This document shows positions 1 to 9,691 of a stretch of DNA of 64,000 bases, in pieces. The position numbers and the translations under genes were made by a program. Under the pieces are notes generated by a model. The model saw only the letters and a list, made by a program, of their open reading frames with translations, had not been told where the DNA came from and searched no databases. Origin of the DNA: Pseudodesulfovibrio sp. 5S69 (GTDB lineage Bacteria > Desulfobacterota > Desulfovibrionia > Desulfovibrionales > Desulfovibrionaceae). The DNA lies in NCBI RefSeq assembly GCF_037094465.1, contig NZ_CP146609.1:3157501-3221500 (forward strand). Direction: 5' to 3'. Numbering within the stretch: the stretch's first letter is position 1; each line of letters starts with the position of its first letter.

Positions 1-371
1 ATATATTGAAAGTGGAACCCAAGGAGCTTGCAGGCGGGAAAAGTGTGACCTACCATGACCCCTGCCACTTGAAGAACTCCCTGGGCATCACGGCCCAGCC
101 CCGGACCCTGATCAAGGCGGCCGGGTGCGACTTCAAGGAAATGACCGACGCGGGCACCTGCTGTGGCTGCGGCGGAAGCTTCAATATCGCCCACTACGAG
201 CTGTCCAAGGAAATCGGCAGCCGCAAGGCGGACAACATCATCGCGTCCAAGGCCAGCGTGGCTGCCACCAGCTGCCCGGCCTGCATGCTCCAGATAACGG
301 ACATGCTATCGCAGAAAGGAGCCGACATGAGCGTCAAGCATGTCATCGAGCTCTATGCCGACTCCTTATAA
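1..371 (+). CDS. Fe-S (CCG-domain) subunit of lactate/glycolate-type dehydrogenase, 3' part only
   Basis: This is the C-terminal end of a GlcF/LldE-like protein; the reading frame is open to the left edge, so the start lies outside the window. It shows one CCG domain: the pair YHDPCH and GTCCGCGGSF, then TSCPACMLQI, which in this family ligand a [4Fe-4S] or heterodisulfide-reductase-type cluster. The expected role is passing electrons from a FAD-linked D-lactate dehydrogenase subunit to the membrane. It lies 34 bp before pta in the order known for the lactate-oxidation locus of Desulfovibrio. The family is clear; the exact substrate (lactate rather than glycolate) is inferred from the neighbours. 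Confidence 0.85.
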   Translation, partial: ILKVEPKELAGGKSVTYHDPCHLKNSLGITAQPRTLIKAAGCDFKEMTDAGTCCGCGGSFNIAHYELSKEIGSRKADNIIASKASVAATSCPACMLQITDMLSQKGADMSVKHVIELYADSL

Positions 372-405
372 CGGATAACCAACGGCAAAACACAAGGAAA
401 AGACC

Positions 406-2520
406 ATGTCCAAGAACCTGTACGTGAGCGCCACCGAAGAACGCAGCGGCAAGTCCGCCGTGGTCCTCGGAGTCATGCAGATGCTCACGAGGGAACTCCA
501 CAACGTCGCCATCTTCCGGCCCATCATCAATGATCCGGGAGAAGGGAAACAGGACCACGACATCGCTCTGATGATCGATCACTTCAAGCTGTCCATTCCC
601 TACGAAGACACCTACGCCTACACCCTGAAGCGGACCCGCGAGTTGATCAACTCCGGCCAGCACGCCCTTGTGCTCGAGAACATTCTCAACAAGTATAAGA
701 CGCTGGAGGAGCAGTACGACTTCGTGCTCTGCGAAGGAACCGATTTCAAGGGCAAGGACCCCGCCTTTGAATTCGACCTCAACGCGGACATCGCCGCCAA
801 CATCGGTGCCCCCATGCTGGTGGTGACGTCCGGCCGCGAGAAGGCCCCGGAGGAAGTGGTCAACATATCCCAGACCACCTTGGACACATTGGCTGAAAAA
901 GGCGTGGACTCCCTGGCCTGCATCGTCAACCGCGCGCCCGAAGGCATGACCGACGAATTGGTCCGCCACATCGAGCGCAAGGGCGGCCAGGAGCCCATGC
1001 CCGTTTACGTCATCCCCGAGGACGAAGCGCTGGGCAAGCCCAGCATCAACGACGTGCGCCGCTGGCTCGACGCCGACGTCCTCTACGGGCACTCCGGTCT
1101 GCAGGCGCTGGTCGACAACTACGTCGTCGCCGCCATGCAGATCGGCAATTTCCTCCAGTACATCCGGCCCGGCAGCCTGATCATCACCCCCGGCGACCGC
1201 TCGGACATCATCCTGTCCAGCCTGGCCTCCCGGCTGTCCAGCTCCTACCCGGACATCGCGGGCATCGTCCTGACCGGCGGCCTGGACGTGTCGGTCAACG
1301 TGCACCGGCTCATCGAGGGCTGGACCGGCGTGCCGGTCCCGGTGCTGTCCGCCAAGGGCCACACCTACCAGACCGTACAGGAGCTCAACTGCCTGTACGG
1401 CCGCATCGAAGCCGACGACTACCAGCGCATCGCCACCGCGCTCGGCGGCTTCGCCCAGCACGTGGACGTCAGCGAACTGCGCGACCGCGTGGTCGAGAAG
1501 CGCTCCACCAAGGTCACGCCCAAGATGTTCGAGTACTCCCTGATGGACAAGGCCTCCCGCAATCCGCAGCGCATCGTCCTGCCCGAGGGCGTGGAGGAGC
1601 GCATCCTGCGCGCCGCCGACATCATCCTGCGCCGCGGCGCGGCCGAGGTCATCCTGCTGGGCAACGTCCAGACCATCAAGGACAACGCCTCCAAGTACGG
1701 CGTGGACATCTCCGGCGCGCAGCTCATCGACCCGACCGACTCCGACCTGCTTGATCCGTTCGCCGAGGAATACCTGGAACTGCGCAAGCACAAGGGTCTG
1801 ATCGCGGAGCAGGCATGGGACCGCATGGCCGATCCGACTTACTTCGGCACCATGATGGTCCACAAGGGCTTTGCCGACGGCATGGTCTCCGGCTCCATCA
1901 ACACCACGGCGCACACCATCCGGCCCGCCTTCGAGTTCGTCAAGACCAAGCCGGGCAGCTCCATCGTGTCGAGCGTCTTCCTCATGTGCCTCAAGGACCG
2001 CGTACTGGTCTACGGCGACTGCGCCGTGAACCCCAATCCCGACGCCCGGCAACTGGCCGAGATCGCCCTGGGCTCCGCCGAGACCGCCAGGATCTTCGGC
2101 GTGGAGCCGCGCGTGGCCATGCTCAGCTACTCCACCGGCTCGTCCGGCAAGGGTGAGGACGTGGAAAAGGTCAACGAGGCCACCAAGATTGCCCGCGAGC
2201 TCCTCAAGGAGCGCGGCCTGGACATCCCCCTGGAGGGGCCGATCCAGTACGACGCGGCCATCGATCCGGATGTGGCCCGGGTAAAGATGCCGGACTCCGA
2301 CGTGGCCGGAAAGGCAACCGTATTCATCTTCCCGGATCTGAACACCGGCAACAACACATACAAGGCAGTGCAGCGGGCCGCCAACGCCGTGGCCATCGGC
2401 CCGGTTCTCCAAGGCCTGAACAAGCCGGTCAACGACCTGTCCCGCGGCTGCACCGTTCCCGATATCGTCAACACAGTCGCCATCACGGCCATCCAGGCCC
2501 AGGCGGAAAAAGGTGAATAG
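406..2520 (+). CDS. pta: Phosphate acetyltransferase (long form)
   Basis: Converts acetyl-CoA and phosphate to acetyl phosphate in the cytoplasm, the step before ATP formation by AckA. The 704 residues match the long Pta class: an N-terminal P-loop/dethiobiotin-synthetase-like domain (SATEERSGKSA near residue 8), a DRTGG-type regulatory middle, and the PTA_PTB catalytic domain from about residue 375 (YSLMDKASRNPQRIVLPEG). AGGAAAAG precedes the ATG. The stop codon directly abuts the ackA start, implying one transcript and coupled translation. Confidence 0.96.
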   Translation: MSKNLYVSATEERSGKSAVVLGVMQMLTRELHNVAIFRPIINDPGEGKQDHDIALMIDHFKLSIPYEDTYAYTLKRTRELINSGQHALVLENILNKYKTLEEQYDFVLCEGTDFKGKDPAFEFDLNADIAANIGAPMLVVTSGREKAPEEVVNISQTTLDTLAEKGVDSLACIVNRAPEGMTDELVRHIERKGGQEPMPVYVIPEDEALGKPSINDVRRWLDADVLYGHSGLQALVDNYVVAAMQIGNFLQYIRPGSLIITPGDRSDIILSSLASRLSSSYPDIAGIVLTGGLDVSVNVHRLIEGWTGVPVPVLSAKGHTYQTVQELNCLYGRIEADDYQRIATALGGFAQHVDVSELRDRVVEKRSTKVTPKMFEYSLMDKASRNPQRIVLPEGVEERILRAADIILRRGAAEVILLGNVQTIKDNASKYGVDISGAQLIDPTDSDLLDPFAEEYLELRKHKGLIAEQAWDRMADPTYFGTMMVHKGFADGMVSGSINTTAHTIRPAFEFVKTKPGSSIVSSVFLMCLKDRVLVYGDCAVNPNPDARQLAEIALGSAETARIFGVEPRVAMLSYSTGSSGKGEDVEKVNEATKIARELLKERGLDIPLEGPIQYDAAIDPDVARVKMPDSDVAGKATVFIFPDLNTGNNTYKAVQRAANAVAIGPVLQGLNKPVNDLSRGCTVPDIVNTVAITAIQAQAEKGE

Positions 2521-3723
2521 ATGAAAGTTCTCGTGATCAACTCAGGCAGTTCCTCCATCAAATACCAGCTCATCGACATGAGCGATGAATCCGTCATGGT
2601 CTCCGGCCTGGTGGAGCGCATCGGCGAAGAAGTGGGCAGCCTGACCAACAAGACCTTCCCCGGCACGGACAAGGAGGTCAAAACCGAAATCGAACGGCCC
2701 ATCCCCACTCACGGGGTGGGCCTCGAAATGTCCATCGACCTGATCTGCAAGGGCGAGAACGCCGTCTGCGCCATGGACGAGATCGACGTTGTCGGCCACC
2801 GCGTGGTGGCCGGCGGCGAAAAGTTCAACGTGCCGGTGATCATCACCGAGGACATGTGGCCCGATCTGACCGAGACCGAGCGGCTGGCTCCCCTGCACAA
2901 CCCCGCCAACCTGGGCGGGGCCAAGGACGCCACCAAGCTGTTCCCGGGCGTGCCCCAGGTCCTGGTCTTCGACACGGCCTTCCACCAGACCATCCCGCCC
3001 CATGCCTTCATGTACGCCCTGCCGTACGAGTACTATGAGGAGGACCACATCCGCCGCTACGGTGCGCACGGCACCTCCCACAAGTACGTGGCCAACGAAT
3101 GCGCCCGGCTCATGGGCAGGCCCGTTGAGGAAATGAATCTGATCACCATCCACATGGGCAACGGCGCGTCCATGTCGGCCGTCAAGAACGGGCTGTGCGC
3201 CGATACCTCCATGGGACTGACCCCGCTCGAAGGGCTGGTCATGGGCACCCGTTCCGGCGACGTGGATCCCGCGGTGCACAACTACCTGGCCGTGAACCGC
3301 GGCCTGGACATCGCCGCCATCGACAACATCCTGCACAAGGAATCCGGCCTCAAGGGGCTGTGCGGCATGAACGACATGCGCGACATCCACGCGGCCGTGG
3401 AAAAGGGCGACGAGCGCGCCAAGCTGGCCCTGGACGTCCAGACCTACCGGACCCGCAAATACATCGGCTCCTACATGGCCGTGCTGGGCCGAGTGGACGC
3501 AATCGTCTTCACCGCCGGCATCGGCGAGAACGACGACATCGTCCGCGCCGAGACCATCAAGGGGCTGGAGCCCTTCGGCATGAAAATCGACCCCGAAGTC
3601 AACGGGACCCGGTCCAAGGAGGCCCGCAGGATCAGCACCGCTGACAGCGCCGTGGCCATCTGGGTCATCCCGACCAACGAGGAACTGGCCATTGCCCGCG
3701 AGGCCATGGCTCTCGTCAAGTAA
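2521..3723 (+). CDS. ackA: Acetate kinase
   Basis: Transfers phosphate from acetyl phosphate to ADP, giving acetate and ATP; this is the substrate-level ATP of lactate oxidation. The 400 residues begin with the ASKHA signature NSGSSSIKY (residues 7-15) and contain FDTAFHQTIP, GNGAS, MGTRSGDVDP and TAGIGEN, all diagnostic for AckA. The ATG follows the pta stop with no gap. A 60-bp spacer with a hairpin separates it from lutC. Confidence 0.97.
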   Translation: MKVLVINSGSSSIKYQLIDMSDESVMVSGLVERIGEEVGSLTNKTFPGTDKEVKTEIERPIPTHGVGLEMSIDLICKGENAVCAMDEIDVVGHRVVAGGEKFNVPVIITEDMWPDLTETERLAPLHNPANLGGAKDATKLFPGVPQVLVFDTAFHQTIPPHAFMYALPYEYYEEDHIRRYGAHGTSHKYVANECARLMGRPVEEMNLITIHMGNGASMSAVKNGLCADTSMGLTPLEGLVMGTRSGDVDPAVHNYLAVNRGLDIAAIDNILHKESGLKGLCGMNDMRDIHAAVEKGDERAKLALDVQTYRTRKYIGSYMAVLGRVDAIVFTAGIGENDDIVRAETIKGLEPFGMKIDPEVNGTRSKEARRISTADSAVAIWVIPTNEELAIAREAMALVK

Positions 3724-3726
3724 CCC

Positions 3727-3760
3727 GACCCGTTGCGGCGGCCCGGCAGGGCCTGGGGTC
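3727..3760 (+). other. Intercistronic hairpin between ackA and lutC
   Basis: Two nested inverted repeats: GACCC (3727-3731) pairs with GGGTC (3756-3760), and GGCCC (3740-3744) with GGGCC (3749-3753) around a GGCA loop. No T-run follows, so it is probably not a terminator. It may mark an mRNA processing or stabilising site between the pta-ackA and lut parts of the operon; this role is an inference. Confidence 0.4.
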
Positions 3761-3783
3761 AAACATACATGGAGGTAGGTACC

Positions 3784-4410
3784 ATGCCTTCCAAGGAAGA
3801 CCTGTACCAGTTATTCGTGGAAAAGGCGGAGCTCGTCTCCGCCAAGGTGACGACCATCGCCCATGAGGACGATGCGCTCAAATATGTCATCAACCTGTGT
3901 GGCGAGAAGGAGGCCTGCCAGCTCCTGGTCAGCGGCTGCGAAGCCGACCTGTCCGACAAGGCCGAAGCGCTCTGCGAGACCAAGCAGAAGAAGGTCATTG
4001 CCGCGCCGGGTCTGAACGCGGACCTGTACAAGAAGCTGGCGGCTCAGGCCAAGAAGGCCGGGTTCGAATGCATCGACAAGGGCATGCGCGACCACCTGGC
4101 CGGCGTGGACATCGGGTTCACCTACGCCGAGTACGGCATTGCCGACACCGGTACGCTGATGCTCGACTGTCCCAGCGAGGAGCTGCGCCTGGCCACCATG
4201 GTCAGCGAGTTCCACGTTTGCGTGCTGCCCAAGTCCAAGATCAAGGCCAACACGTACGCCGTGGAAAAGATGATGCTGACGAGGATGAAGAAGACGCCGG
4301 ACTACCTGGCCTTCATCACCGGCGCCAGCCGGACCGCCGACATTGAGCGCGTCCTGGCGCTGGGCGTTCACGGCCCCCTTGAATTGCACATCCTGATCCT
4401 GGAGGACTAG
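3784..4410 (+). CDS. lutC: LutC/LldG-type lactate utilization protein (LUD domain)
   Basis: A 208-residue LUD (DUF162) protein, partner of LutA/LutB in L-lactate oxidation. The start at 3784 (MPSKEDLYQLF) is chosen because GGAGGT lies just upstream; a longer frame to 3733 has no ribosome-binding site. Family features include GFTYAEYGIADTGTLML and the C-terminal GASRTADIERVLALGVHGP. It ends 2 bp before the lutB-lutA fusion, so the two are translated together. The molecular role of the LUD domain is still only partly known. Confidence 0.9.
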   Translation: MPSKEDLYQLFVEKAELVSAKVTTIAHEDDALKYVINLCGEKEACQLLVSGCEADLSDKAEALCETKQKKVIAAPGLNADLYKKLAAQAKKAGFECIDKGMRDHLAGVDIGFTYAEYGIADTGTLMLDCPSEELRLATMVSEFHVCVLPKSKIKANTYAVEKMMLTRMKKTPDYLAFITGASRTADIERVLALGVHGPLELHILILED

Positions 4411-4412
4411 CC

Positions 4413-6563
4413 ATGCAGAAAGCTCACAACCTCAAAGAATACCGCGAAGAGCTCCACGAGACGCTGGACAACGACTTCCTGCGAACCACGCTCGACAACT
4501 TCGCCATCGCCTACCGCGCGGGCCGGGCCAACGCCTTCAAGGGCATGGACGTCCGGGGCCTGATCCAGGAGATCGCCGACTCCAAGGACGCCGCGGCCCA
4601 GAACGCCGACGCCCTGTACAAGGAGTTCAAGGCCAACGCCGAGGCGGCTGGGGTCCACGTGCACTTCGCCAAGGACGGCGACGAGGCCAACCGGATCATC
4701 ACCAAGATCGCCAAGGACGCGGACTGCAAGAAGATCGTCAAGTCCAAGTCCATGACCGCCGAGGAGACGCTCCTCAACCACGACCTGGAGGACGCCGGAA
4801 TCGAAGTGACCGAGACCGACCTGGGCGAGTGGATCATCCAGCTCAGGCATGAGGGCCCGTCCCACATGGTCATGCCGGCCATCCACCTGTCCCGCTTCCA
4901 GGTGGGAGACCTGTTCACCGAGGTGACCGGCAAGAAGCAGGACACCGAGATCGAGAAACTGGTCAAGGTGGCCCGCCGCGAGCTTCGCCAGAAGTACGTC
5001 GAGGCGGACATGGGCATCTCCGGCGCCAACTTCGCCATCGCCGAGACCGGCGGCATCGGCATCGTCACCAACGAGGGCAACGCCCGGCTGGTGACCACCC
5101 TGCCCCGCGTCCACGTGGCCCTGATGGGCATCGACAAGCTCCTGCCCAACCTGCGGGACGCCCTGCGCATCCTCAAGGTCCTGCCGCGCAACGCCACCGG
5201 CCAGCAACTGACCTCCTACGTGACCTGGATCACCGGCAACAACGAATGCCTGGCGGCCGAGGACGGCAAGAAGGAAATCCACTACGTGGTCCTGGACAAC
5301 GGCCGGAGCGAGCTGATCAAGGATCCGCTCTTCTCCCAGGTCAACCGTTGCGTACGCTGCGGCGCCTGCGCCAACGTCTGTCCGGTTTACCGGCTGGTGG
5401 GCGGCCACAAGATGGGCCACATTTACATCGGCGCCATCGGCCTGATCCTGACCTACTTCTTCCACGGCAAGGACAAGGCCAAGAACCTGGTCCAGAACTG
5501 CATCAACTGCGAGGCATGCAAGGACGTCTGCGCGGGCGGCATCGACCTGCCGCGACTGATCAAGGAGATCCACGCGCGCATCCAGGACGAGGACGGCCAT
5601 CCGCTGCCCAGCTTCCTGCTCGGCAAGGTCATGCGCAACCGCAAGCTGTTCCACACCCTGCTGCGCACCGCCAAGTGGGGCCAGAAGCCCGTGGCCGAGA
5701 AGGACGGATTCATCCGCCATCTGCCCATGATCTTCTCCAAGGAGCACAGCTTCCGCGCCCTGCCGACCATCGCCGAGACCCCGTTCCGCGACTGGTGGAA
5801 GGAGAACCGCCCCGAGGTGGAGAATCCCAAGTATCGCGTGGCCCTGTTCTCTGGCTGCGTCCAGGACTTCGTCTACCCCGAGCAGATGCAGGCGGCCGTG
5901 GACGTGTTCGCGGCCAATGGCGTGGCCATGGAATTCCCGGAGAAACAGTCCTGCTGCGGCCTGCCCGTGCAGATGATGGGCGAGACCAAGGCCTCCCGCG
6001 ACGTGGCCGCGCAGAACCTGCGCGCCTTCGAACCGGACGCCTACGACTACATCGTCACCCTGTGCGCCTCCTGCGCCGCGCACCTCAAGCACAACTACCC
6101 GAAGCTGGTCATGGACAAGCCGTCGCTGAAGCTCCGCGCCGACGCGTTCTCGGCCAAGATCATCGACTACTCGTCCTTCGTCAACGATGTGCTCAAGGTG
6201 GAGGCAAAGGACTTTACGCAGTCCGGCGAAAAGGCTACCTATCACGCGCCCTGCCACTTGTGCAGGGGCCTGGACGTGCACGAAGCGCCGCGCCAGCTCA
6301 TCGAAAAGAGCGGCATGGAGTACGTGGAGTGCGCCGAGGAAGAGGTCTGCTGCGGTTTCGGCGGCACCTTCTCCATGAAGTTCCCGGAGCTCTCGGCCGA
6401 GCTGCTCAAGAAGAAGCTCGACAACGTCGAGGCCACCGGGGCGGACACCCTGCTGACCGACTGCCCCGGCTGCATCATGCAGCTTCGGGGCGGACTCAAG
6501 CGCCGGGGGTCCAAGGTCCAGGTGAAGCATGTGGCCGAGGTCATGTCCAAACACAAAAAATAA
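4413..6563 (+). CDS. lutB: Fused LutB-LutA iron-sulfur L-lactate dehydrogenase subunit
   Basis: This 716-residue protein joins what are separate LutB and LutA proteins in Bacillus. Residues about 1-300 form the LUD-like LutB part (GANFAIAETGGIGIVTNEGNAR), followed by two ferredoxin-like motifs, CVRCGACANVC (near 312) and CINCEACKDVC (near 361). The LutA part (about 470-710) has two CCG domains: SGCVQDF...SCCGLP and YHAPCHLC...VCCGFGGTFS...DCPGCIMQL. GGAGG precedes the ATG. The same fusion is known at the D. vulgaris lactate locus. It probably feeds electrons to the membrane pool; a hairpin terminator follows. Confidence 0.92.
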   Translation: MQKAHNLKEYREELHETLDNDFLRTTLDNFAIAYRAGRANAFKGMDVRGLIQEIADSKDAAAQNADALYKEFKANAEAAGVHVHFAKDGDEANRIITKIAKDADCKKIVKSKSMTAEETLLNHDLEDAGIEVTETDLGEWIIQLRHEGPSHMVMPAIHLSRFQVGDLFTEVTGKKQDTEIEKLVKVARRELRQKYVEADMGISGANFAIAETGGIGIVTNEGNARLVTTLPRVHVALMGIDKLLPNLRDALRILKVLPRNATGQQLTSYVTWITGNNECLAAEDGKKEIHYVVLDNGRSELIKDPLFSQVNRCVRCGACANVCPVYRLVGGHKMGHIYIGAIGLILTYFFHGKDKAKNLVQNCINCEACKDVCAGGIDLPRLIKEIHARIQDEDGHPLPSFLLGKVMRNRKLFHTLLRTAKWGQKPVAEKDGFIRHLPMIFSKEHSFRALPTIAETPFRDWWKENRPEVENPKYRVALFSGCVQDFVYPEQMQAAVDVFAANGVAMEFPEKQSCCGLPVQMMGETKASRDVAAQNLRAFEPDAYDYIVTLCASCAAHLKHNYPKLVMDKPSLKLRADAFSAKIIDYSSFVNDVLKVEAKDFTQSGEKATYHAPCHLCRGLDVHEAPRQLIEKSGMEYVECAEEEVCCGFGGTFSMKFPELSAELLKKKLDNVEATGADTLLTDCPGCIMQLRGGLKRRGSKVQVKHVAEVMSKHKK

Positions 6564-6661
6564 CCGGCGTTGCCGGAACATTTGAGGCTCTCAGAAGGTA
6601 AGGACCGCAATCCGTAGAAGCACCCACACCCTGCTTCCTCCTGAACGAACCGGCCTCAATC

Positions 6662-6700
6662 GGGTTCTCCGCCCAACCCACGGGCGGAGAACCCTCCTTA
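6662..6700 (+). terminator. Terminator of the lactate operon
   Basis: A perfect 13-bp stem, GGGTTCTCCGCCC (6662-6674) with GGGCGGAGAACCC (6682-6694), a 7-nt loop, then a T-rich TCCTTATTTC tail. It closes the pta-ackA-lut transcript. Confidence 0.85.
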
Positions 6701-6714
6701 TTTCAAGCCACGGG

Positions 6715-8301
6715 ATGGCAACAATGTTTCAGAACACCCCCTTTTGCTTCAAATTGTCCATCGGCCTCTACGGGGCGACCCTGCTCGTCGCGGCCGTGGT
6801 GTCCGCCGTCTGTTTCTTTCTCTTCGGCACGTCGTCCATCAGCATGCCCGCCGTGGCGGCCATGCTAGCGGCCTTCACCCTACTGGGCGTGATTATCATG
6901 TGGCTCCTGTACGGCGCCCTGGTCCGCCCGGCCGCCGTGCTCTCCGAGTTCACCGGGCACATGCTCAACGAGGAGTACGGCCTAGCCGACTCCGACGCCC
7001 TGGCCGCGACGGTGCCGGGCCTCGGCGCGCAGGTGGGCGAACTGGCTTCGCGCTACAAGGAACGCCTCGGGTTCGCCCGTTCCATCCTGCACGGCCTGCC
7101 CATCCCCTGCGCCATCGTGGACACGAACCAGCGGCTGACCTACCTGAACCGCGAATGCCTGGACATGCTCGGCTCCCGCGAGCAGCCCGAAGCCTTCTAC
7201 GGCCGGATGATCTCCCAGATATTCTACAAGGACGATCGGCGGTCCAAGATCGCGGACTGCATGGCCGACGACACCCGCGACATGGACGTGGAGGCGGTCT
7301 TCAAGCACGCCGACGGCAGCGACATCAACGTGCTCATCAATCTCTTCCCCCTGCACGACGTGGAGAACAAGGTCATCGGCGGCTGCTGCCTGTACCTGAA
7401 CACCACCGAGCTCAAGCGCCACGAGCGAGAGATCCTCACCCAGAACGAACGCATTTCCACCGCGGCCCGCGAGGCCACGGCCGTGTCCGAGCAACTGGGC
7501 GAATCGTCCAGGATGCTCGAAGGGCTCGTTGCCCAGGCCCGCCAGGGGTCGCGCGAGCAGACGGACCGTACCACGGAGACCGCCGCAGCCATGGAGGAGA
7601 TGAACGCCGCTGTGCTCGAAGTCGCCCGGTTCGCCCAGGAGGCGGCCCGCGACGCCAGCGACGCCAGCGAACAGGCCCGCGAGGGCGAGGCCGTGGTCGG
7701 CCAGGTCATCGAGGCCATCGACGAAGTCTCGGAGCACGCCTCGGGACTCAAGCAGTCCATGGAGCACTTGGACCACCGTGCCGAGGAGATCGGCGTGGTC
7801 CTCGGCGTCATCGAGGATATCGCGGACCAGACCAACCTCCTGGCCTTGAACGCCGCCATCGAGGCGGCCCGCGCAGGAGAGGCCGGACGGGGCTTCGCCG
7901 TGGTCGCGGACGAGGTCCGCAAGCTGGCCGAGAAGACCATGAACGCCACCAGCGAGGTCCACGCGGCGGTCAAGGGCATCCAGGAGGTGGCCAGGCAGAA
8001 CGTGCAGGCTACCCAGACCGCCGTGGACTCCGTGACCCGGAGCACCGAACTGGCCGGACGCTCGGGCGAAGCCCTGGCCTCCATCCTGTCCACCACACGG
8101 GGCACGGCCGACCAGGTACACTCCATCGCGGCCGCCGCCGAGCAGCAGTCCTCGGCCAGCGAGCAGATCAGCGCGGCCACCTCGGACGTCACCCGGGTCT
8201 GCGAGGAAACCGACGAACTCATGGCCGAGGCGTCCAAGGCCATCGACAACCTGGCCGAACTGGCCCGGCACCTGACCGCCGTGGTCGGCGAAATGAAATA
8301 A
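6715..8301 (+). CDS. Methyl-accepting chemotaxis protein with PAS domain
   Basis: Membrane-anchored cytoplasmic chemoreceptor of 528 residues. Two hydrophobic helices (about 14-36 and 45-67) are separated by only a few residues, so there is no periplasmic ligand domain; sensing is probably by the PAS domain (about 120-230, [22 protein letters not shown]). The C-terminal half is a coiled-coil signalling domain with the diagnostic hairpin tip [20 protein letters not shown] (about 370-390) followed by [19 protein letters not shown] weak ribosome-binding site leaves ATG 6715 or 6724 possible. It lies alone between two terminators. The stimulus is unknown; a redox or metabolic ligand is a guess from domain layout. 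Confidence 0.93.
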   Translation: MATMFQNTPFCFKLSIGLYGATLLVAAVVSAVCFFLFGTSSISMPAVAAMLAAFTLLGVIIMWLLYGALVRPAAVLSEFTGHMLNEEYGLADSDALAATVPGLGAQVGELASRYKERLGFARSILHGLPIPCAIVDTNQRLTYLNRECLDMLGSREQPEAFYGRMISQIFYKDDRRSKIADCMADDTRDMDVEAVFKHADGSDINVLINLFPLHDVENKVIGGCCLYLNTTELKRHEREILTQNERISTAAREATAVSEQLGESSRMLEGLVAQARQGSREQTDRTTETAAAMEEMNAAVLEVARFAQEAARDASDASEQAREGEAVVGQVIEAIDEVSEHASGLKQSMEHLDHRAEEIGVVLGVIEDIADQTNLLALNAAIEAARAGEAGRGFAVVADEVRKLAEKTMNATSEVHAAVKGIQEVARQNVQATQTAVDSVTRSTELAGRSGEALASILSTTRGTADQVHSIAAAAEQQSSASEQISAATSDVTRVCEETDELMAEASKAIDNLAELARHLTAVVGEMK

Positions 8302-8322
8302 TCCTGTCCGGCCAAGGGCATA

Positions 8323-8360
8323 AGAAAAGCCCCCTTGGCTTCGGCCAAGGGGGCTTTTCT
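8323..8360. terminator. Bidirectional terminator between chemoreceptor and HU genes
   Basis: A 17-bp perfect stem (8323-8339 with 8344-8360) closed by a TTCG tetraloop. The A-rich left arm and T-rich right arm make it work for both convergent genes. Confidence 0.9.
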
Positions 8361-8379
8361 CTCAAAAACAGCCTCGCAG

Positions 8380-8652
8380 CTATTTTACGGCGTCTTTCAG
8401 GACCTTGCCGGGCTTGAACTGGGCGACCTTGCAGGCCGGGATGTTCAGAGCGGTGCCGGTGCGGGGGTTGCGTCCGGTGCGGGCCTTGCGCTCGCTCACG
8501 CTGAAAGTGCCGAAGCCGGTCAGGGTCAGTTTATTGCCGGCGGCCAATTCTTCCTGAATAGTCTCCAGGATGGCATTCATGGAGGCCTCGGCCTGGGCTT
8601 TGGAAGTGCCGATCTTTTCAGCGATCTTCGCTACGAGTTCAGCTTTGGTCAT
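8380..8652 (-). CDS. HU-family histone-like DNA-binding protein
   Basis: A 90-residue nucleoid protein that binds and bends DNA as a dimer. It has the full HU fold: helical N-terminus MTKAELVAKIAEKIG, the LTGFGTFSVSERKAR strand region, and the DNA-arm motif GRNPRTG followed by KPGKVLKDAV. GGAG lies upstream of the ATG. The gene is monocistronic, with an AT-rich upstream region (8653-8720) that fits a strong promoter, although I could not pick one convincing -35/-10 pair. Confidence 0.97.
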   Translation of the reverse strand: MTKAELVAKIAEKIGTSKAQAEASMNAILETIQEELAAGNKLTLTGFGTFSVSERKARTGRNPRTGTALNIPACKVAQFKPGKVLKDAVK

Positions 8653-8813
8653 AAAAAACTCCTATAGTGGTTTATTGATACTATTTACATATGACACGCA
8701 AATACGTCTTTATGTCATACACTCTCGCCAAGGATATGGGAAGCCAAAAAAGCGCTGCCCACGGAAAGTTCATACACAAAACCGGGAAGCTATGCCACCA
8801 CTTCGCATGAATT

Positions 8814-9554
8814 TCAACTGATAATATAACAGGTCGGGAATGCGCTTTTCAGGGCCTCCATGACACGCTCCGCCTGGTCGCGTGACTTGAAGCTCCCGGC
8901 CTGGACGATGTGCAGGATCTGGCCGTCGCGATCAACCACGGAGATGTTCGCTCCGCTGTAGCCCTGGGCCAGCAATTGCCTGTGCACGCGCAACGCATTG
9001 TCGCGCACGGCAAAGGCTCCGACGCGGACACTGTAGAGCTTGCCGGGCGTATCCGCAAGTCTCGTGGGCACGATGGTCGTATCCAGGGAGGTCACCCGGA
9101 CCCGGGCCACGCCGGTCTGTACGGTGCCGAGCTTCCTGGCCGCGCCGTAGGACAGGTCGAGGATACGTTCGTTCACGAACGGGCCCCGGTCGTTGATGGT
9201 CAGGATCACGGTGCGGTTGTTCTCCAGGTTGGTCACCCGCACCCGGCTCCCCAGGGGCAGGGTCTTGTGGGCCGCGGACACGCCGTACATGTTGTAGGTC
9301 TGCCCGTTGGCCGTCTTCCTGCCATGGAAGTCCGCGCCGTACCAGGAGGCCAGGCCTACCTCGTCGTAGCCCGCGGCCGACTTCAGCGGATAGTAGGTCC
9401 TGCCCAGGACCGTGTACGGCTTGGTCTTGGCATCATACCGGCCATTCTTGGACGGCGGCGCGGAATAGACGTGCTGCGGATAGGGATTGACCGTACCGCA
9501 CCCCGCCAGGGCCAGCAGGGCCGCCAGAGTGAACAGGGCTGTGAGATGACGCAT
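8814..9554 (-). CDS. rlpA: RlpA-like septal ring lipoprotein with SPOR domain
   Basis: A 246-residue lipoprotein. The start at 9554 is chosen because GGAGGA lies just upstream and the protein then begins with a lipoprotein signal, MRHLTALFTLAALLALAGCG (lipobox LAGC). It has an RlpA-like double-psi beta-barrel (GLASWYGADFHGRKTANGQ, then TINDRGPF and ILDLSYGAARKLG) and a C-terminal SPOR domain (LYSVRVGAFAVRDNA, VQAGSFKSRDQAE) that binds denuded peptidoglycan at division septa. RlpA proteins in some bacteria are lytic transglycosylases; enzymatic activity here is not shown by sequence alone. Confidence 0.92.
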   Translation of the reverse strand: MRHLTALFTLAALLALAGCGTVNPYPQHVYSAPPSKNGRYDAKTKPYTVLGRTYYPLKSAAGYDEVGLASWYGADFHGRKTANGQTYNMYGVSAAHKTLPLGSRVRVTNLENNRTVILTINDRGPFVNERILDLSYGAARKLGTVQTGVARVRVTSLDTTIVPTRLADTPGKLYSVRVGAFAVRDNALRVHRQLLAQGYSGANISVVDRDGQILHIVQAGSFKSRDQAERVMEALKSAFPTCYIIS

Positions 9555-9631
9555 GCTTCCTCCGTTTGCCCGAAGCAGGGAACGGGAGATTGTCTCGATT
9601 TTCTCTAAAAACCGTAGAGGAAGTGGGCGCA

Positions 9632-9672
9632 AAAAGCAACGGCCCGCCGCGCATCGTCACACACGGCGGGCC
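9632..9672 (-). terminator. Terminator of aspA
   Basis: Stem GGCCCGCCG (9641-9649) with CGGCGGGCC (9664-9672); read on the minus strand it is followed by a TTGCTTTTT tail. It ends the permease-aspA transcript. Confidence 0.8.
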
Positions 9673-9691
9673 TTGATGGAGATCGGGCCGG

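Noticed and set aside
343..2412. 689-codon open frame antisense to pta
   Set aside because: Shadow of a GC-rich gene: low-complexity Gly/Val/His/Ala-rich translation, no ribosome-binding site, no known domains, while pta on the other strand is certain.
4407..6581. 724-codon open frame antisense to the lutB-lutA fusion
   Set aside because: Same mirror-frame effect; the fusion protein has full Fe-S motifs on the plus strand.
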